Shown here piece after piece: positions 25,051 to 34,602 of a DNA stretch of 64,000 nt. The notes under the pieces are model-generated. The model saw only the letters and a program-made list of their open reading frames with translations, did no database searches and was not told the origin of the DNA. Both the position numbers and the translations under genes were made by a program. Position 1 is the stretch's first letter. Each line of letters opens with the position of its first letter. This stretch comes from Arthrobacter sp. N199823. GTDB lineage: Bacteria > Actinomycetota > Actinomycetes > Actinomycetales > Micrococcaceae. The DNA is taken from the NCBI RefSeq assembly GCF_002929705.1, contig NZ_PJIN01000007.1:1-64000 (forward strand), given 5' to 3'.

Positions 25051-27855
25051 ATGGCTGGCAGTATCTACGACGAACTCATTGTATTTTCAGCGACACTCAA
25101 ACCATGGCAGCAGGATGCCCTTCGACGGCATACAACCACAGCCGAACTATCTGACGAAGACATCGCAGTCCTGACAGATATTGCCTATGAAGCCAACCTC
25201 AAAGACAACATCAACCTTGACGAAAGGGATGGCGAAAAGACCACATTCAGCAACCCTGCCGTAGTCCCATTCACTCAAAAACATGTCCCCAGCAGTTCAT
25301 CAGCAGCCCCACCGGTGGCCCTGTCCAAGATCCAACACATCCAGGGCGTCAATCGTCTGCGTCCTGGGGCTGAACTGACACTCCAACCTGCTGGGTTGAA
25401 CATTATTTTCGGTTTGAATGGCGTGGGCAAGAGCGGATACACGAGAATCCTCAAATCGTGCTGTCACGCCAAAGCAAAAGAAGAAATCAAGGGCGATGTC
25501 TTCCAACCCGAACAACCTGAACCCCAAGCCAAAGTCTGGTATCAGTTGGGCGGCACCGACCTGGACCATGAGTGGAACCCACGGGTAGAAACTGACAACA
25601 CTGACTTGCCCAGGGTTGCTGTGTATGACAGCCAGTCAGCATCAGTCCATGTAGGCAAGAGCCCCACAGAACTGTCCTTCATTCCCCCTGGCTTGGAACT
25701 CGTTACAAGCATGACGGCAACATATGGATCCATCGCCCAAGAGGCAAAGAGCAGGATTGCTGTTCTCAAAGCAGAGCAGGTTCCAACCATTGTTGTGGAT
25801 GCAGTGTCAACAAGTGTCCGCACCGCCATGGACTATCTGGGTAAGGCTGCCGCCATTGAACTGGTGACCACCCTTGGAACCCTGACGGACGACGACAAGC
25901 AAGACCTGACAACCCTACCGGGCGAGATATCCAACCTTAAAGGCAACAGCAAATCGGCTCGGGAAGGCACAGCCAAAGTTGCCAGCACGAACTACCGCAC
26001 ACAATCCAACCGCATCAAAACACTGGCTGGGAAGGTCAGCAACGAGCAGGTAGAAGCCCTGCGGTCTATCTGGATCCGCTTGCGTGCGATTGACGCAGAA
26101 CAGGCAGTGGAAATCCATCATGACTTCACGACTGAACCTGTCTCTGGCGTTCTTAGCCCAAAATGGAAGTCCATGTGGGATGCAGCTCAAGAATTCGCAC
26201 GGGAAGAGCAAGAGCTCACAGATGGCTTCCCCTCTGACGACAGTGAATATTGCCTACTCTGCCACCAGACACTCACGCCAGAAGCACATGACCGTCTAAA
26301 CAGTTTTAAGACTGCGATGGCAAAGGATCTGGACGCAGAAAAGCAACGGCTCACACGGCAGATGACGGCTATCATTGCCGGCATCAGGACTGCCGTATCC
26401 AGCGACAATATCAATGCGGACATGCTGACAGTCTTGGAAACAGACCATCGGGAAGACATCACCAAGTTCCGTGCCAACCTTGCCCTGGTCAACCGACTGC
26501 TTGAAACACCAACAACGGGTCTGCTTGTAAGTAACGAGCTCATTGACGAAATCACCGCACCGTTCCTCGACGATGAAACAGTTAACCCAAGTGTCCTAAT
26601 CCATCCCACAGTTGCTGGCGAGTTGGAAGAGACTGTCAGCCTGTTTGAGACGATAGCCAAGGGCTTAGACGACACGGTGAAGGCTATCCAGGGCGAGACC
26701 GAGGATGGCTCTGACATTGCCGGCAAGGAAACACGGCTGTTGGAACTGCAAGAGCGCTCCAAGGTTGCTGGTTCCCTTGAAGTATTGCGAGACCACCACA
26801 ACCGTCTTATTTACATCGGTGCCTTGGAAAAGGTGGGGGTTGAAACGGCAACTCGGGGGCTTTCCCTCAAGTCCAAGTCCTTGGTGAAGGACTACATTGA
26901 ACGCATTGCCACTGACTTCACTGCCAACCTCCGCATGATGGAAAACTTGTCACAGAATGCTCCCGAGAGTGAAGCCCGTCTGCGGGTGAAGCTGGTTCAG
27001 TCTGTCGACCGTGGCATCAACACCATCGGCTTCAATGTGGACGGTGCAATCAGTGCCACCGAAAGGGCTAACGGAGTTCTCAGTGAGGGCGAACTCCGTG
27101 CGGTTACGGTTGCGGCGTTTCTTGCTGATGTCACCAGTAGCGATGATGGCTCAGCGATCATTTTTGACGACCCCATGACAAGCCTTGACCATGACTTCCA
27201 GACCAAAATCGCCGTACGACTGGTTGAAGAAGCCCATCATCGACAGGTCATCATTTTTACCCACAATGTGTCTTTTGTGGGAGCACTGTGGCATGAAGGC
27301 GTGGAAAAGGACATCCGCCGGCAGGCACTGGCACAAATTGCCAACCCGACCAAGGTTGAAGCGAACTACGTTGAACTGACAAGGCATCCAGAAGAGGGGG
27401 CTGGGTTGCAAGTTGCGGGAACTGGCACGCCAACTCAGGGCTTCAGGAACCTTCTCGCCAAGCTTGAGCATGAAGTGATACCCGTTGCACGTAAGCATTA
27501 CAGCGGGGCGGACATGGATATGACTGCTTATGCCAATGATTGCGTATGGTTTGCCACCGACCTCCGTAACGCTTGGGAGTATGCGGTTGAGGAAATCATG
27601 ATTGGTGGCGTGGTTGCACGAAATCAACCTGCCATCAGGACAGGCATGCTTTCCAGCCTGGTAGTAGTCACCCAGGCTGATGTGGGAGCGATAGATAACG
27701 GCATGGATGTTAATTCCTACTATGTTCATTCCACGGGTGCAGGTAACCAAGTATCTCTCCCTACTCCCACTGACATGACGGATAGGGTAGCAATGGCCCG
27801 AGACTGGGCAAAGGACTTCAATTCCCGTAAGAATGCCTACCGACAAAATAGTTAG
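25051..27855 (+). CDS. AAA_13-family ATPase with CxxC hook, RloC/PrrC-like
   Basis: 934 residues. The split ABC-type ATPase has Walker A GLNGVGKSG (near 125), signature LSEGELRAV (near 677) and Walker B AIIFDDPMTSLDH (near 702). Coiled-coil arms between them are joined by CLLC (near 400), a Rad50/RloC-style zinc hook. A C-terminal domain follows the ATPase; it contains RNAWE (Arg near 837, Glu four on) and a His near 892. PrrC and RloC anticodon nucleases use an Arg-x3-Glu...His triad after such an ATPase, so this is a candidate tRNA nuclease; the His spacing is my reading only. I chose ATG 25051, preceded by ATCTGGGGGCA. RloC was first noted beside type I restriction loci, and one lies 10 kb away here. 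Confidence 0.8.
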   Translation: MAGSIYDELIVFSATLKPWQQDALRRHTTTAELSDEDIAVLTDIAYEANLKDNINLDERDGEKTTFSNPAVVPFTQKHVPSSSSAAPPVALSKIQHIQGVNRLRPGAELTLQPAGLNIIFGLNGVGKSGYTRILKSCCHAKAKEEIKGDVFQPEQPEPQAKVWYQLGGTDLDHEWNPRVETDNTDLPRVAVYDSQSASVHVGKSPTELSFIPPGLELVTSMTATYGSIAQEAKSRIAVLKAEQVPTIVVDAVSTSVRTAMDYLGKAAAIELVTTLGTLTDDDKQDLTTLPGEISNLKGNSKSAREGTAKVASTNYRTQSNRIKTLAGKVSNEQVEALRSIWIRLRAIDAEQAVEIHHDFTTEPVSGVLSPKWKSMWDAAQEFAREEQELTDGFPSDDSEYCLLCHQTLTPEAHDRLNSFKTAMAKDLDAEKQRLTRQMTAIIAGIRTAVSSDNINADMLTVLETDHREDITKFRANLALVNRLLETPTTGLLVSNELIDEITAPFLDDETVNPSVLIHPTVAGELEETVSLFETIAKGLDDTVKAIQGETEDGSDIAGKETRLLELQERSKVAGSLEVLRDHHNRLIYIGALEKVGVETATRGLSLKSKSLVKDYIERIATDFTANLRMMENLSQNAPESEARLRVKLVQSVDRGINTIGFNVDGAISATERANGVLSEGELRAVTVAAFLADVTSSDDGSAIIFDDPMTSLDHDFQTKIAVRLVEEAHHRQVIIFTHNVSFVGALWHEGVEKDIRRQALAQIANPTKVEANYVELTRHPEEGAGLQVAGTGTPTQGFRNLLAKLEHEVIPVARKHYSGADMDMTAYANDCVWFATDLRNAWEYAVEEIMIGGVVARNQPAIRTGMLSSLVVVTQADVGAIDNGMDVNSYYVHSTGAGNQVSLPTPTDMTDRVAMARDWAKDFNSRKNAYRQNS

Positions 27856-27876
27856 AGGCCCCAGGGGCATCTCCGG

Positions 27877-27902
27877 TGCGCCCGTTGGTGGGCCTTTTAT
27901 AC
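27877..27902 (+). terminator. Weak terminator after the RloC-like gene
   Basis: GCCC-GTTGGT-GGGC followed by CTTTTAT, 25-45 bp after the stop codon. The stem is short, so this is a modest call. Confidence 0.45.
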
Positions 27903-28070
27903 ACAGTGTTTAGCTGAGGTTGCGCTGTGATGAATTCGGGTGTGGAGGTGATTGGATAGAGGTGAGGGCCAAGCCCACGAGTGAGACTTTCTAGGCTCCG
28001 TCGATCCAGAAGGAACTGTCGTCCAGTACTTGCGCGGGTCATCGGGTCCGGCGGTAGCGGATCAAGTGAT

Positions 28071-29258
28071 TTAAGTTGCTTGTTTCGTCGTCAGCTCACC
28101 AAATGCCTGCAGCACCTCGGTATTGTCCGGCGCCGCGTGTGTCTTCTGGACGTAGTGCTTACTGGTGATCTTTTCGTCAGAGTGGCCGAGTTGGGCCGTC
28201 GCGGCGGCAATACCTTGGGTGTTGGCGAGGATCGTACCGACCGATTTCCGGAACGTGTGCGGCGTGACCCAGTCGTAGCCGAGGGCTTCTCTGACCTCGC
28301 GCCATTGCTTGCGGTAGCCGTTTGGATCGCGGATTGTCCCCACGCTGGAGGCGAAGACGAGGCCAAGGTTGTTGGTTCGCGTAGTGTCGGCTTGACGTTT
28401 GCGGAGCATTTCTACGGCAAAGGAAGGCAAGAAGTACCTCTGCCGAGAGTTGGAACTCTTCGGATGATCTTGAATTTTCAGTCCACTGGTGCCCTTGACT
28501 TTGATGACGGTCCCATTGATCGTCACTGTCGGCTTTTCGGACTCTAGGTCCACATCAGTCCAATGTATGGCAAGGGCCTCGCCGATGCGGGCACCGGTGG
28601 CCAGCATGATGTCGACGACGTCTAGGATGTCCTTTTCGTGCAGCCCGTTGGGGCGCCCGGTTGGTTGCTGCCACGTGTGCACGCCTTTACGAAGGGCGAT
28701 GACCTCCTCCAGGGTGAGGGCGCGGACTTCTTTGGTGACGATGGGGATCTTGGCGACTTCACGTAATGGGTTGGCGCCGATGGCGCCGTGCCGAGTAGCG
28801 AGGCTGAGCATCCCGGACAGGATGGTCTTGCACATCTTCGCGGTCGTGGCGCCGCTATTGGTGCGGATGGTCTTGAGGAACCTGTCGAGGGAATTGACGT
28901 TGGCTTCCCTAATGGTCAGCTCACCGGTGCCTGGCAGGATGTGGGTGTCCAGGAGCTCCCTATACCGTTTGCTGGTGTTGGCAGCCCTGCCGAGGTCTTC
29001 AAATTCGGCCCACCAAATCCGTGAAAGCTCGCGCAGCTGCATCTCCGGTCCGATCTCATCCTCATTGATCGGGATCAACAGTGTGAGCTTGTGAATCAGT
29101 GCTGCCTCTGCTTTTGGGCCAGACGGTCCCCAGGCTTCGTATCGGCGGACTGCACCGTCGAAGGAGCGAAACTTGGCGCGAGCGCGCCAAATCTTTGGCT
29201 TGAGTTGCTTGCGTGTGATCTGACCCCAAGTACCCAACGGCAAGCGCGCTCTAGGCAA
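28071..29258 (-). CDS. Tyrosine recombinase (phage-type integrase)
   Basis: 395 residues. An N-terminal arm-binding-like segment (1-65) is followed by a core-binding SAM-like domain (about 70-165; LREVAKIPIV marks its end) and the catalytic domain with ATGARIGEALAIHWTDVD (catalytic Arg), HTFRKSVGT (His/Arg), LGHSDEKITSKHY (His and nucleophilic Tyr). It is full length. Its start overlaps the stop of the excisionase-like gene by 8 bp. It is the only recombinase in the window and lies 4.9 kb inside the left end of island III; most integrases sit next to the att site, so the Mrr-like and RloC-like genes may have been inserted between. Likely target: the tRNA-Arg 3' half. Confidence 0.92.
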   Translation of the reverse strand: MPRARLPLGTWGQITRKQLKPKIWRARAKFRSFDGAVRRYEAWGPSGPKAEAALIHKLTLLIPINEDEIGPEMQLRELSRIWWAEFEDLGRAANTSKRYRELLDTHILPGTGELTIREANVNSLDRFLKTIRTNSGATTAKMCKTILSGMLSLATRHGAIGANPLREVAKIPIVTKEVRALTLEEVIALRKGVHTWQQPTGRPNGLHEKDILDVVDIMLATGARIGEALAIHWTDVDLESEKPTVTINGTVIKVKGTSGLKIQDHPKSSNSRQRYFLPSFAVEMLRKRQADTTRTNNLGLVFASSVGTIRDPNGYRKQWREVREALGYDWVTPHTFRKSVGTILANTQGIAAATAQLGHSDEKITSKHYVQKTHAAPDNTEVLQAFGELTTKQAT

Positions 29259-29472
29259 AGTGATCTTCCGTCGTTTCGAGCCAGTCGTTCAGGTCGCTCC
29301 GGCTTATGCGCAGGTGCCGTCCAATCCGGTGTGCCCGTGGCCCAAGGTGTTTGACGCGCCACTGGTAGAAGGTCTGCTCGGGGATTTGCAGTTCCCGGCA
29401 GATATCCCGTGGGGTCAGCCATTCCTCCGCGATTGCTGCGGTGGAAGGGGCCTGGCTTGTTTGCTCGCTCAT
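29251..29472 (-). CDS. Excisionase-like MerR/AlpA-type helix-turn-helix protein
   Basis: 73 residues. The winged helix-turn-helix pattern is WLTPRDICRELQIPEQTFYQ, then KHLGPRAHRIGRHLRISRSD with LNDWLE at the end, the typical layout of actinobacterial excisionase/AlpA-type proteins. It bends DNA at att sites and directs the integrase towards excision. It overlaps the integrase gene by 8 bp, so both are made together. Confidence 0.85.
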   Translation of the reverse strand: MSEQTSQAPSTAAIAEEWLTPRDICRELQIPEQTFYQWRVKHLGPRAHRIGRHLRISRSDLNDWLETTEDHFA

Positions 29473-29928
29473 CGGCTTCTCCTGTTCAACGTGGACCTAC
29501 ACCTGTCCATGCTGAAAAGCACTGGAACTACATGATTGCTGTTGCCATGTCGGAAGCACGACGGCGATCACCTCACCAAATATCGTGGCGCGGCACGCAG
29601 AAGAGCTGCAGGTTGCTGGCGGGAGTGAACGTGGTGTTGCAGTCGGGGCCGGTTTGCTTGGTCATCCCTCTTCATAGCGATCCGACCCGGTGACTCCATG
29701 ACATGCCGTCACGCTGGCCGTGACGGCAGCCCGCTTCGGTGCCAGAAGTGTAAAGGGCTTTTTGGTTGCGGCAGTTCCATGGTGGGGTGGGGTTCTTTTG
29801 CCAGGGAACAGGTGGTGATGGGACCTGGCTGCTGCGATAGGTTTGTGGAAATATCGGTGGGCTGGTGGTGGCGCAGGGGAGTGCCGCATGAGGTTTTCAT
29901 ACGGCACTGGATCTCTTGCTTATGGTGA
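29473..29928. other. Gene-free stretch upstream of the excisionase gene
   Basis: About 455 bp that includes the xis-int promoter region. No clear gene. AT/GC content is mixed and I see no strong repeat. Confidence 0.45.
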
Positions 29929-30143
29929 CTATTGGGTGGCGAGCTTGAGCCGCTCGATTTCGGTAGGGTTGAATCCTGACCGGTGGTGGTCGTTCACGAC
30001 GACGACCGGGGCTTGGGAGTACCCGAGGGCGGTCGCGTTGGTGGTCAGGTCGACGACGCTGTCGGTGATGCCGACATGGTCCAGAGCCAGTAGGTGAACT
30101 TGCATCGCTGGCAGTCTGGCTTGCTGTATGCCGTGTTGGTCAT
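29929..30143 (-). pseudogene. Decayed nrdH-like glutaredoxin gene
   Basis: A broken copy of the gene at 32529. ATG at 30143 starts MTNTAYSKPDCQRCKFT, keeping the CxxC (CQRC). A 1-bp deletion then shifts the frame (TTCACCTACTGG versus TTCACCTGCCTA), and the rest is recognisable in another frame (LDHVGITDSVVDLTTNATAL, GYSQAPVVVVNDHH, SGFNPTEIERLKLATQ). Compared with the intact copy, five residues (EYVQD) are also missing. Confidence 0.8.
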
Positions 30144-30189
30144 TGCCCTCGCTTCGCTCTATGCTTCCTCTGGTTTTGATTCGCACGGA

Positions 30190-30507
30190 TGGTTTTGATT
30201 CGGACGGAATTGTTAGTGGTGGGTTCCGGAAAGTGGTGATCTTGTGTTGTGCCCGGCTGGAAACAACGCCCGCACCGAGAATCAGATCGAGCAACCTGGC
30301 TAGGTGGTAGTTGGGGTCGAACAACAAGGCGGCCTGCATGTAGTTCGCGGCTTCGGTTCCCATGGAGTTCTACCAGCAGATGTGCCCGAACGGCGTCAAT
30401 GGGGTCGCGGCATGGGGCGGGGCAGCCATGGTGAGCAGCTCTCGGAGCAGCTTTTCCGACTTGTAGATGTGGGGCACCATTGCGAGGCCCTCGTCGTGGC
30501 GCCGCTT
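30190..30507 (-). pseudogene. Decayed DUF4192 gene, C-terminal part
   Basis: Matches the last third of the intact DUF4192 gene (32812-33837). SEKLLRELLTMAAPPHAATP is readable, then an in-frame TAG after GHICW, then GTEAANYMQAALLFDPNYHL and ARLLDLILGAGVV. The normal stop is lost, so an open frame runs on into the decayed nrdH. The N-terminal two thirds are absent. Confidence 0.75.
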
Positions 30508-30901
30508 TAGGTGCGATGGTAGCGATCAATCTGGGAGAAATCTTAGACTCCTTGGCCGACGCAAAGTAGTAGGCCAAGCAACGGACAGGTATCGAAAATC
30601 TTGAAGTGCCCAACGGATAACCGGCGGTCATGGCGTCGAACCGGGAATGGAAAACAAGCGCCGAAGGAACCAAACTAGAGATTGCGCAGAAGTTGTGCAC
30701 CCAGAGTCGGTTCAACAATTGCCCCGCAGCCCGTATCTTAGTTGGGGCTCAACGCTTCTTAGAATCCTCCCCGTGTGGGCGCACGAACTTCTCTTTTCTT
30801 AGGTTTCTTTCTGCAGTCAAGGTGGGATGCCAACGAAGACGATTGGACTCGGACGCCGATCCTGAGAAGTTTCGTCGCCAACATCCGGAGAGTCTAAACA
30901 A
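30508..30901. other. Gene-free stretch
   Basis: About 390 bp between the DUF4192 remnant and the terminator of the ATPase gene; nothing recognised. Confidence 0.4.
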
Positions 30902-30933
30902 CGCGGGCAGGGAGCGTCAGCACCCTGCCCGCG
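30902..30933 (-). terminator. Terminator after the P-loop ATPase gene
   Basis: Perfect 11-bp GC stem (CGCGGGCAGGG with CCCTGCCCGCG), 10-nt loop, followed on the minus strand by TTGTTT. It lies 28 bp past the stop codon. Confidence 0.75.
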
Positions 30934-30961
30934 CCAAATATTAATGCTAAATGGACTACCG

Positions 30962-32281
30962 CTATGGGGTAGTGACGTCCAAGAGTTCGTCAAGATTAAT
31001 CGGTTCGCTTTGTGCTAGGTCGTTTGTGATTTCGTAATCACTCTCGTCCCAAGGCCAAACCGGAGTGCCGTGTCTGCGAAAGAACAAGAATGCTCGGTCG
31101 AGGAGCACCACCCGTCTACTTGCAGCTTCGTATGCAAGAACGGGAGGGCTTACCTTGATCTTCACTTGCAGTGCTTGTACTCGGTCTAGCGCTTGTGTTA
31201 GGTCGCTTTGTCGAATGTTCTGATCCCCGAATTCAGATAACAGTGCGCGGGTGTCGAAGCCTTGATGCAGAAGCACCGCATCATCCGCTGCAGTGAATGC
31301 ACGCAGAAGATGAAGATAGACAACTAAGCCCTCTGGCATCCTCCGCATACCTCTCACGAAGTTAGAGGCGAATTTTTCAAATCTTCCGCGCATTTGATCG
31401 GCCACAACGCGCCGTGCCTCTGCAAGCTCCGGCCCCAGGTCTAAGGTGACCCAGTCGGTATGTTCGTCAATTTTTGCTGCGTGACAAAGTCGTTCTGCAA
31501 GACGCTGAATGAGTCCAACATTTCCATATGAGTCCTGTACCAAAGCCGCTACGAGACTATCTGTTAGCTTTACTTTGAGAGCGGCTGTTCCGGCGACTAG
31601 TACCCTTTTCAGGTCGTCGTCGGACCAAGTTAGGTGTATGTCGTCAACCCGACCGTCTAGATCGCCGTTGAAATAGGTCATCTGGTGATCTCTCGGCCAG
31701 ACTCCAACAATGACTACGTGCACACCATATTCGCCGAGTGCCTTCATCCATGAAGCGAAAACTTCCTGCTGAATTTCAGGTAGGTAATGGAAGTCCTCTA
31801 GCACGAGGCGCTTTCCGGAAAATTTGACAGCAGTTGCCACCCATTGGAGATTGGCCACAGTTTGACCTAGGAAATGTTCCAGGGTTTCCCTCTCCTCTAC
31901 TTCTGTTACAGAAGCTGAGAGTGATGCCTTGATCTTGGCAAATAAAGAGTTTCCTGCTTCTGCGTCGACAGAAGACGCGATACTTCCGGTAACGGAGTCC
32001 TTTCCAGATTTGGAGAACTTGACAGTCACACCTATCTGAGAGAGCGCCTCTTCAAGGACTGTACTTGCTTTGGAAGTAGTCGTGCATTGCACCAGAATAG
32101 ACGCCTTTGGCTGAAGTCCCTTTTGTCTTAGCCAGGTTTTTCCTTGCTTACTTCCTCCATGAATGCTGACGTGCCTTTTCGAATCAAGGGCTCGGCTGAA
32201 CACGAGATCCAAGTCACCACGATCTACGTATGCCGGAGTGTTTGAAGCCACCCCGATACCGAACACGTCAGCTACCTTCAT
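30962..32281 (-). CDS. P-loop ATPase of unknown role (defence-island context)
   Basis: 439 residues. Walker A is IHGGSKQGKTWL (near 45) and Walker B RLVLEDFHYLPEIQQEVF (near 160). An Arg-rich sensor region follows (VVIVGVWPRDHQ), then a helical C-terminal half with DSYGNVGLIQRLAERLC, similar to the lid of Orc/Cdc6 and STAND-type ATPases. There is no effector domain that I recognise. I chose ATG 32281 (MKVADVF); TTG 32293 is also possible and sits directly after the GGGGGAAGTC element. The gene lies between a decayed and an intact copy of a DUF4192-nrdH pair, suggesting insertion together with a duplication. Confidence 0.72.
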   Translation of the reverse strand: MKVADVFGIGVASNTPAYVDRGDLDLVFSRALDSKRHVSIHGGSKQGKTWLRQKGLQPKASILVQCTTTSKASTVLEEALSQIGVTVKFSKSGKDSVTGSIASSVDAEAGNSLFAKIKASLSASVTEVEERETLEHFLGQTVANLQWVATAVKFSGKRLVLEDFHYLPEIQQEVFASWMKALGEYGVHVVIVGVWPRDHQMTYFNGDLDGRVDDIHLTWSDDDLKRVLVAGTAALKVKLTDSLVAALVQDSYGNVGLIQRLAERLCHAAKIDEHTDWVTLDLGPELAEARRVVADQMRGRFEKFASNFVRGMRRMPEGLVVYLHLLRAFTAADDAVLLHQGFDTRALLSEFGDQNIRQSDLTQALDRVQALQVKIKVSPPVLAYEAASRRVVLLDRAFLFFRRHGTPVWPWDESDYEITNDLAQSEPINLDELLDVTTP

Positions 32282-32528
32282 TTTTTTCGTCAAGACTTCC
32301 CCCAAAGATTAAGTTCATTCGATACGTCCCAGTTCAACACTGTACTAGCTTATCCAAATGATTTATGGCCGTCGTGGTCGGTGGCTTCGAACTGATGTGG
32401 CCCTGTTGGCCATGGGGACCCCTCGTATCAATCTGGTCAAGATAAAGGTGGCGTTGGATCGGAAGGGGCATAGTTAGACGCCGCATGATTGGATATTACA
32501 GCGCTTTTTTCAATTTTGGTGCTGTCAG

Positions 32529-32765
32529 TTATTGGATTGCGAGTTGCAATCGTTCAATCTCGAGTGGGTTGAATCCTGACCAGTGGTGGTGGTCGTTGAC
32601 GACGACGATCGGGGCTTGGGAGTAGCCGAGGTCTTGGACGTATTCGAGGGCGGCGGCGTTAGCGGTCAGGTCAACGACTCTGTAGAGAATGCCGGCATGG
32701 TCCAAGGATAGGCAGGTGAACTTGCACTGCTGGCAGCCCGGCTTGCTGTAGACCGTGACGTTCAT
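32529..32765 (-). CDS. nrdH: NrdH-type glutaredoxin-like protein
   Basis: 78 residues, cytosolic. It begins MNVTVYSKPGCQQCKFTCLS, with redox CxxC (CQQC) and the C-terminal NrdH features YSQAPIVVV and WSGFNPLEIERL. The family transfers electrons from thioredoxin reductase to ribonucleotide reductase. Here no nrdE/nrdF is near, so it is an extra, island-borne copy. GAGGTGAGGG lies 6-15 bp before the ATG. It follows the DUF4192 gene on the same strand by 46 bp. A decayed copy is at 29929. Confidence 0.92.
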   Translation of the reverse strand: MNVTVYSKPGCQQCKFTCLSLDHAGILYRVVDLTANAAALEYVQDLGYSQAPIVVVNDHHHWSGFNPLEIERLQLAIQ

Positions 32766-32811
32766 TTCCCTCACCTCACTCTCTGTTTTTCTGGTGCTGG
32801 ATCGCGTGGAA

Positions 32812-33837
32812 CTACTGGTTGTGGTTTCGGTATGCGGTGTTCTTGTGTTGTGCCCAGCCGGACACGACGCCGGCGCCCAGCATCTGGTCCAGCAGTCTGG
32901 CCAGGTGGTAGTCGGGGTCAAACGTCAGGGCGACGTGCATGTAGTTCGCGGCAGCTGTTCCCCTGCCCTTCCACCAGCAGATGTGCCCGAGCATCGTCAA
33001 CGGGGCCGCCGCGTGAGCTGGGGCTGTGATGGTGAGCAGCTGCCGCAGCAGCTTTTCAGAGCCGTCGATCCGCTCCCATTGCGGGGCTTCGTCCGTGGCA
33101 CCAAAGAGTGTGGATCCCATGGGTTCGTTGATGCCTGGCATGTCGGCCAGGATCTGGTCGCGGAGTCCGACGTGCTGCAGCCCGGCCAGAATCTTAGCCG
33201 ACTGCTCATGGGTGGGGTCGTCGCCGTGGTCGATGAGATCCATCCACAACCGGTAGGCCGCGTCAAGGCTCTTGGCGGGGTTGGTGGTCATGTCTCGTAT
33301 GGCTGACTCGACGGCGTCGTGGTCGACGGCAGCGAACAACTCGGGGATGGCGGGTGTGTCGCGCTCTCCGATGAGGCTGCCTTGGTAGACCAGTTCGGCG
33401 TTGAGGGTGCTGGACTCGAGGGCCTCCAGTGGGGTTTCCTTGCCGCAGGTGGTGGGGTTGGCGCCGTCGTAGGTGGCGTAGGATTCGGGGCCGACGATCC
33501 ATACGTCATGGACGAGTAGCCCGGCAGCCAAGAACCGTCGCTTGACTCCTTGGATCAGTGAAGCGAAGGGCTTGGGGTTTCCCTTGCCCCAAGGCTGGTG
33601 GGTGAACAGGGCCATGAGGACGGCGGTGGCGTCCGGGTCGAAACCGACGGAGTGGGCGACACTTTCAGCGTAAGTCTCTACGAATTCTGTGGCGACGGGC
33701 AGGTTCACGCGCAGGGTGGGGCCGAGGGCCGCGCCGTCGAGGGCGACGCAGACGAGGCTTTTCTTCGGCCAGTAGCCGAGGCTGTGGCCCATGTAGCTGA
33801 TGGCGTCGGCTGGGCTGCTGATTCTGATCGGTTCCAT
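32812..33837 (-). CDS. DUF4192 family protein
   Basis: 341 residues. The family start MEPIRISSPADAISYMGHSL and LGYWPKKSLVCVALDG is clear, and the C-terminus has the HICWWKGRGTAAANYMHVAL and FDPDYHLARLLDQMLGAGV TPR-like signature. The function of this actinobacterial family is not known. I chose ATG 33837 with GAGGAG 10 bp upstream; the longer frame to 33918 has no family match. It forms a pair with nrdH, and the same pair decayed lies 2.3 kb away. Confidence 0.9.
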   Translation of the reverse strand: MEPIRISSPADAISYMGHSLGYWPKKSLVCVALDGAALGPTLRVNLPVATEFVETYAESVAHSVGFDPDATAVLMALFTHQPWGKGNPKPFASLIQGVKRRFLAAGLLVHDVWIVGPESYATYDGANPTTCGKETPLEALESSTLNAELVYQGSLIGERDTPAIPELFAAVDHDAVESAIRDMTTNPAKSLDAAYRLWMDLIDHGDDPTHEQSAKILAGLQHVGLRDQILADMPGINEPMGSTLFGATDEAPQWERIDGSEKLLRQLLTITAPAHAAAPLTMLGHICWWKGRGTAAANYMHVALTFDPDYHLARLLDQMLGAGVVSGWAQHKNTAYRNHNQ

Positions 33838-34602
33838 TGTCCTGCTCCTCTTTTGTGTTCGGTGGCTGGGTGTTCGCGGACGCCTGCTCTGTTGGTGCCT
33901 TCTGGTAAGAGGAATCACCGCTGGGTGTTAGGGGCCGGAGGGCAACTTGGGGTACCGGGCACGGGGCGAAAATTGTTTCGAGGACATAAGCGACGCAGGA
34001 GCGCCGAGGAAGAATTTTTGGGGGAGTGCCCGGCGCGTAGCGCCCTGGTTGCGTGGAGGGCCCGCCCAGCGATGATGGGGTACCAGAAGGCACAACGTGG
34101 TTCGGCATGTGTTCATATGGGTCCATCGAGTCGCAGTTGCGTTAGGACTGACCGTTGCTGCTCCATGTGTAATATTCCGGAGCCATTTTCTGTCTTCATC
34201 ACTGTTCATGGGGCTGGAACGCCCCACATACGTAACTAGACGGCTGGATTCAACTGCTGCGAGTCGATTTGAAGGGTACGTGCGCGGCCGAAAGTCGGCA
34301 AATATCGTGGCTCCCGCTGTCAGTGGTGAACTGGGACGGAGTCGGTATTGGCCCTGGTCGCAATTGGCAGGATTGGGAATATGGGCGCCAGAAACTTGCG
34401 CACGGAATCGCCGAATGAGATTTCCGTGCGTATTGGGATTCCTTATGGAGTGCTGTCGATTGGAGAGGATATGTCGCGGTACCATCTCCAACGGGTTCGC
34501 CACAGTACAGGGCATGGGCAGCAACGACGGGGCGAACACCAAAGGGCCACGTGGGTCATTCATGGCACACTTAGGCCGTAGAACAATAGAATGAGGTGCT
34601 TG
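33838..34602. other. Gene-free stretch between divergent genes
   Basis: About 765 bp. Long open frames exist on both strands (for example 33928-34614 minus), but their composition does not look like protein. It presumably contains the promoters of the DUF4192 gene and of the large protein at 34603. Confidence 0.45.
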
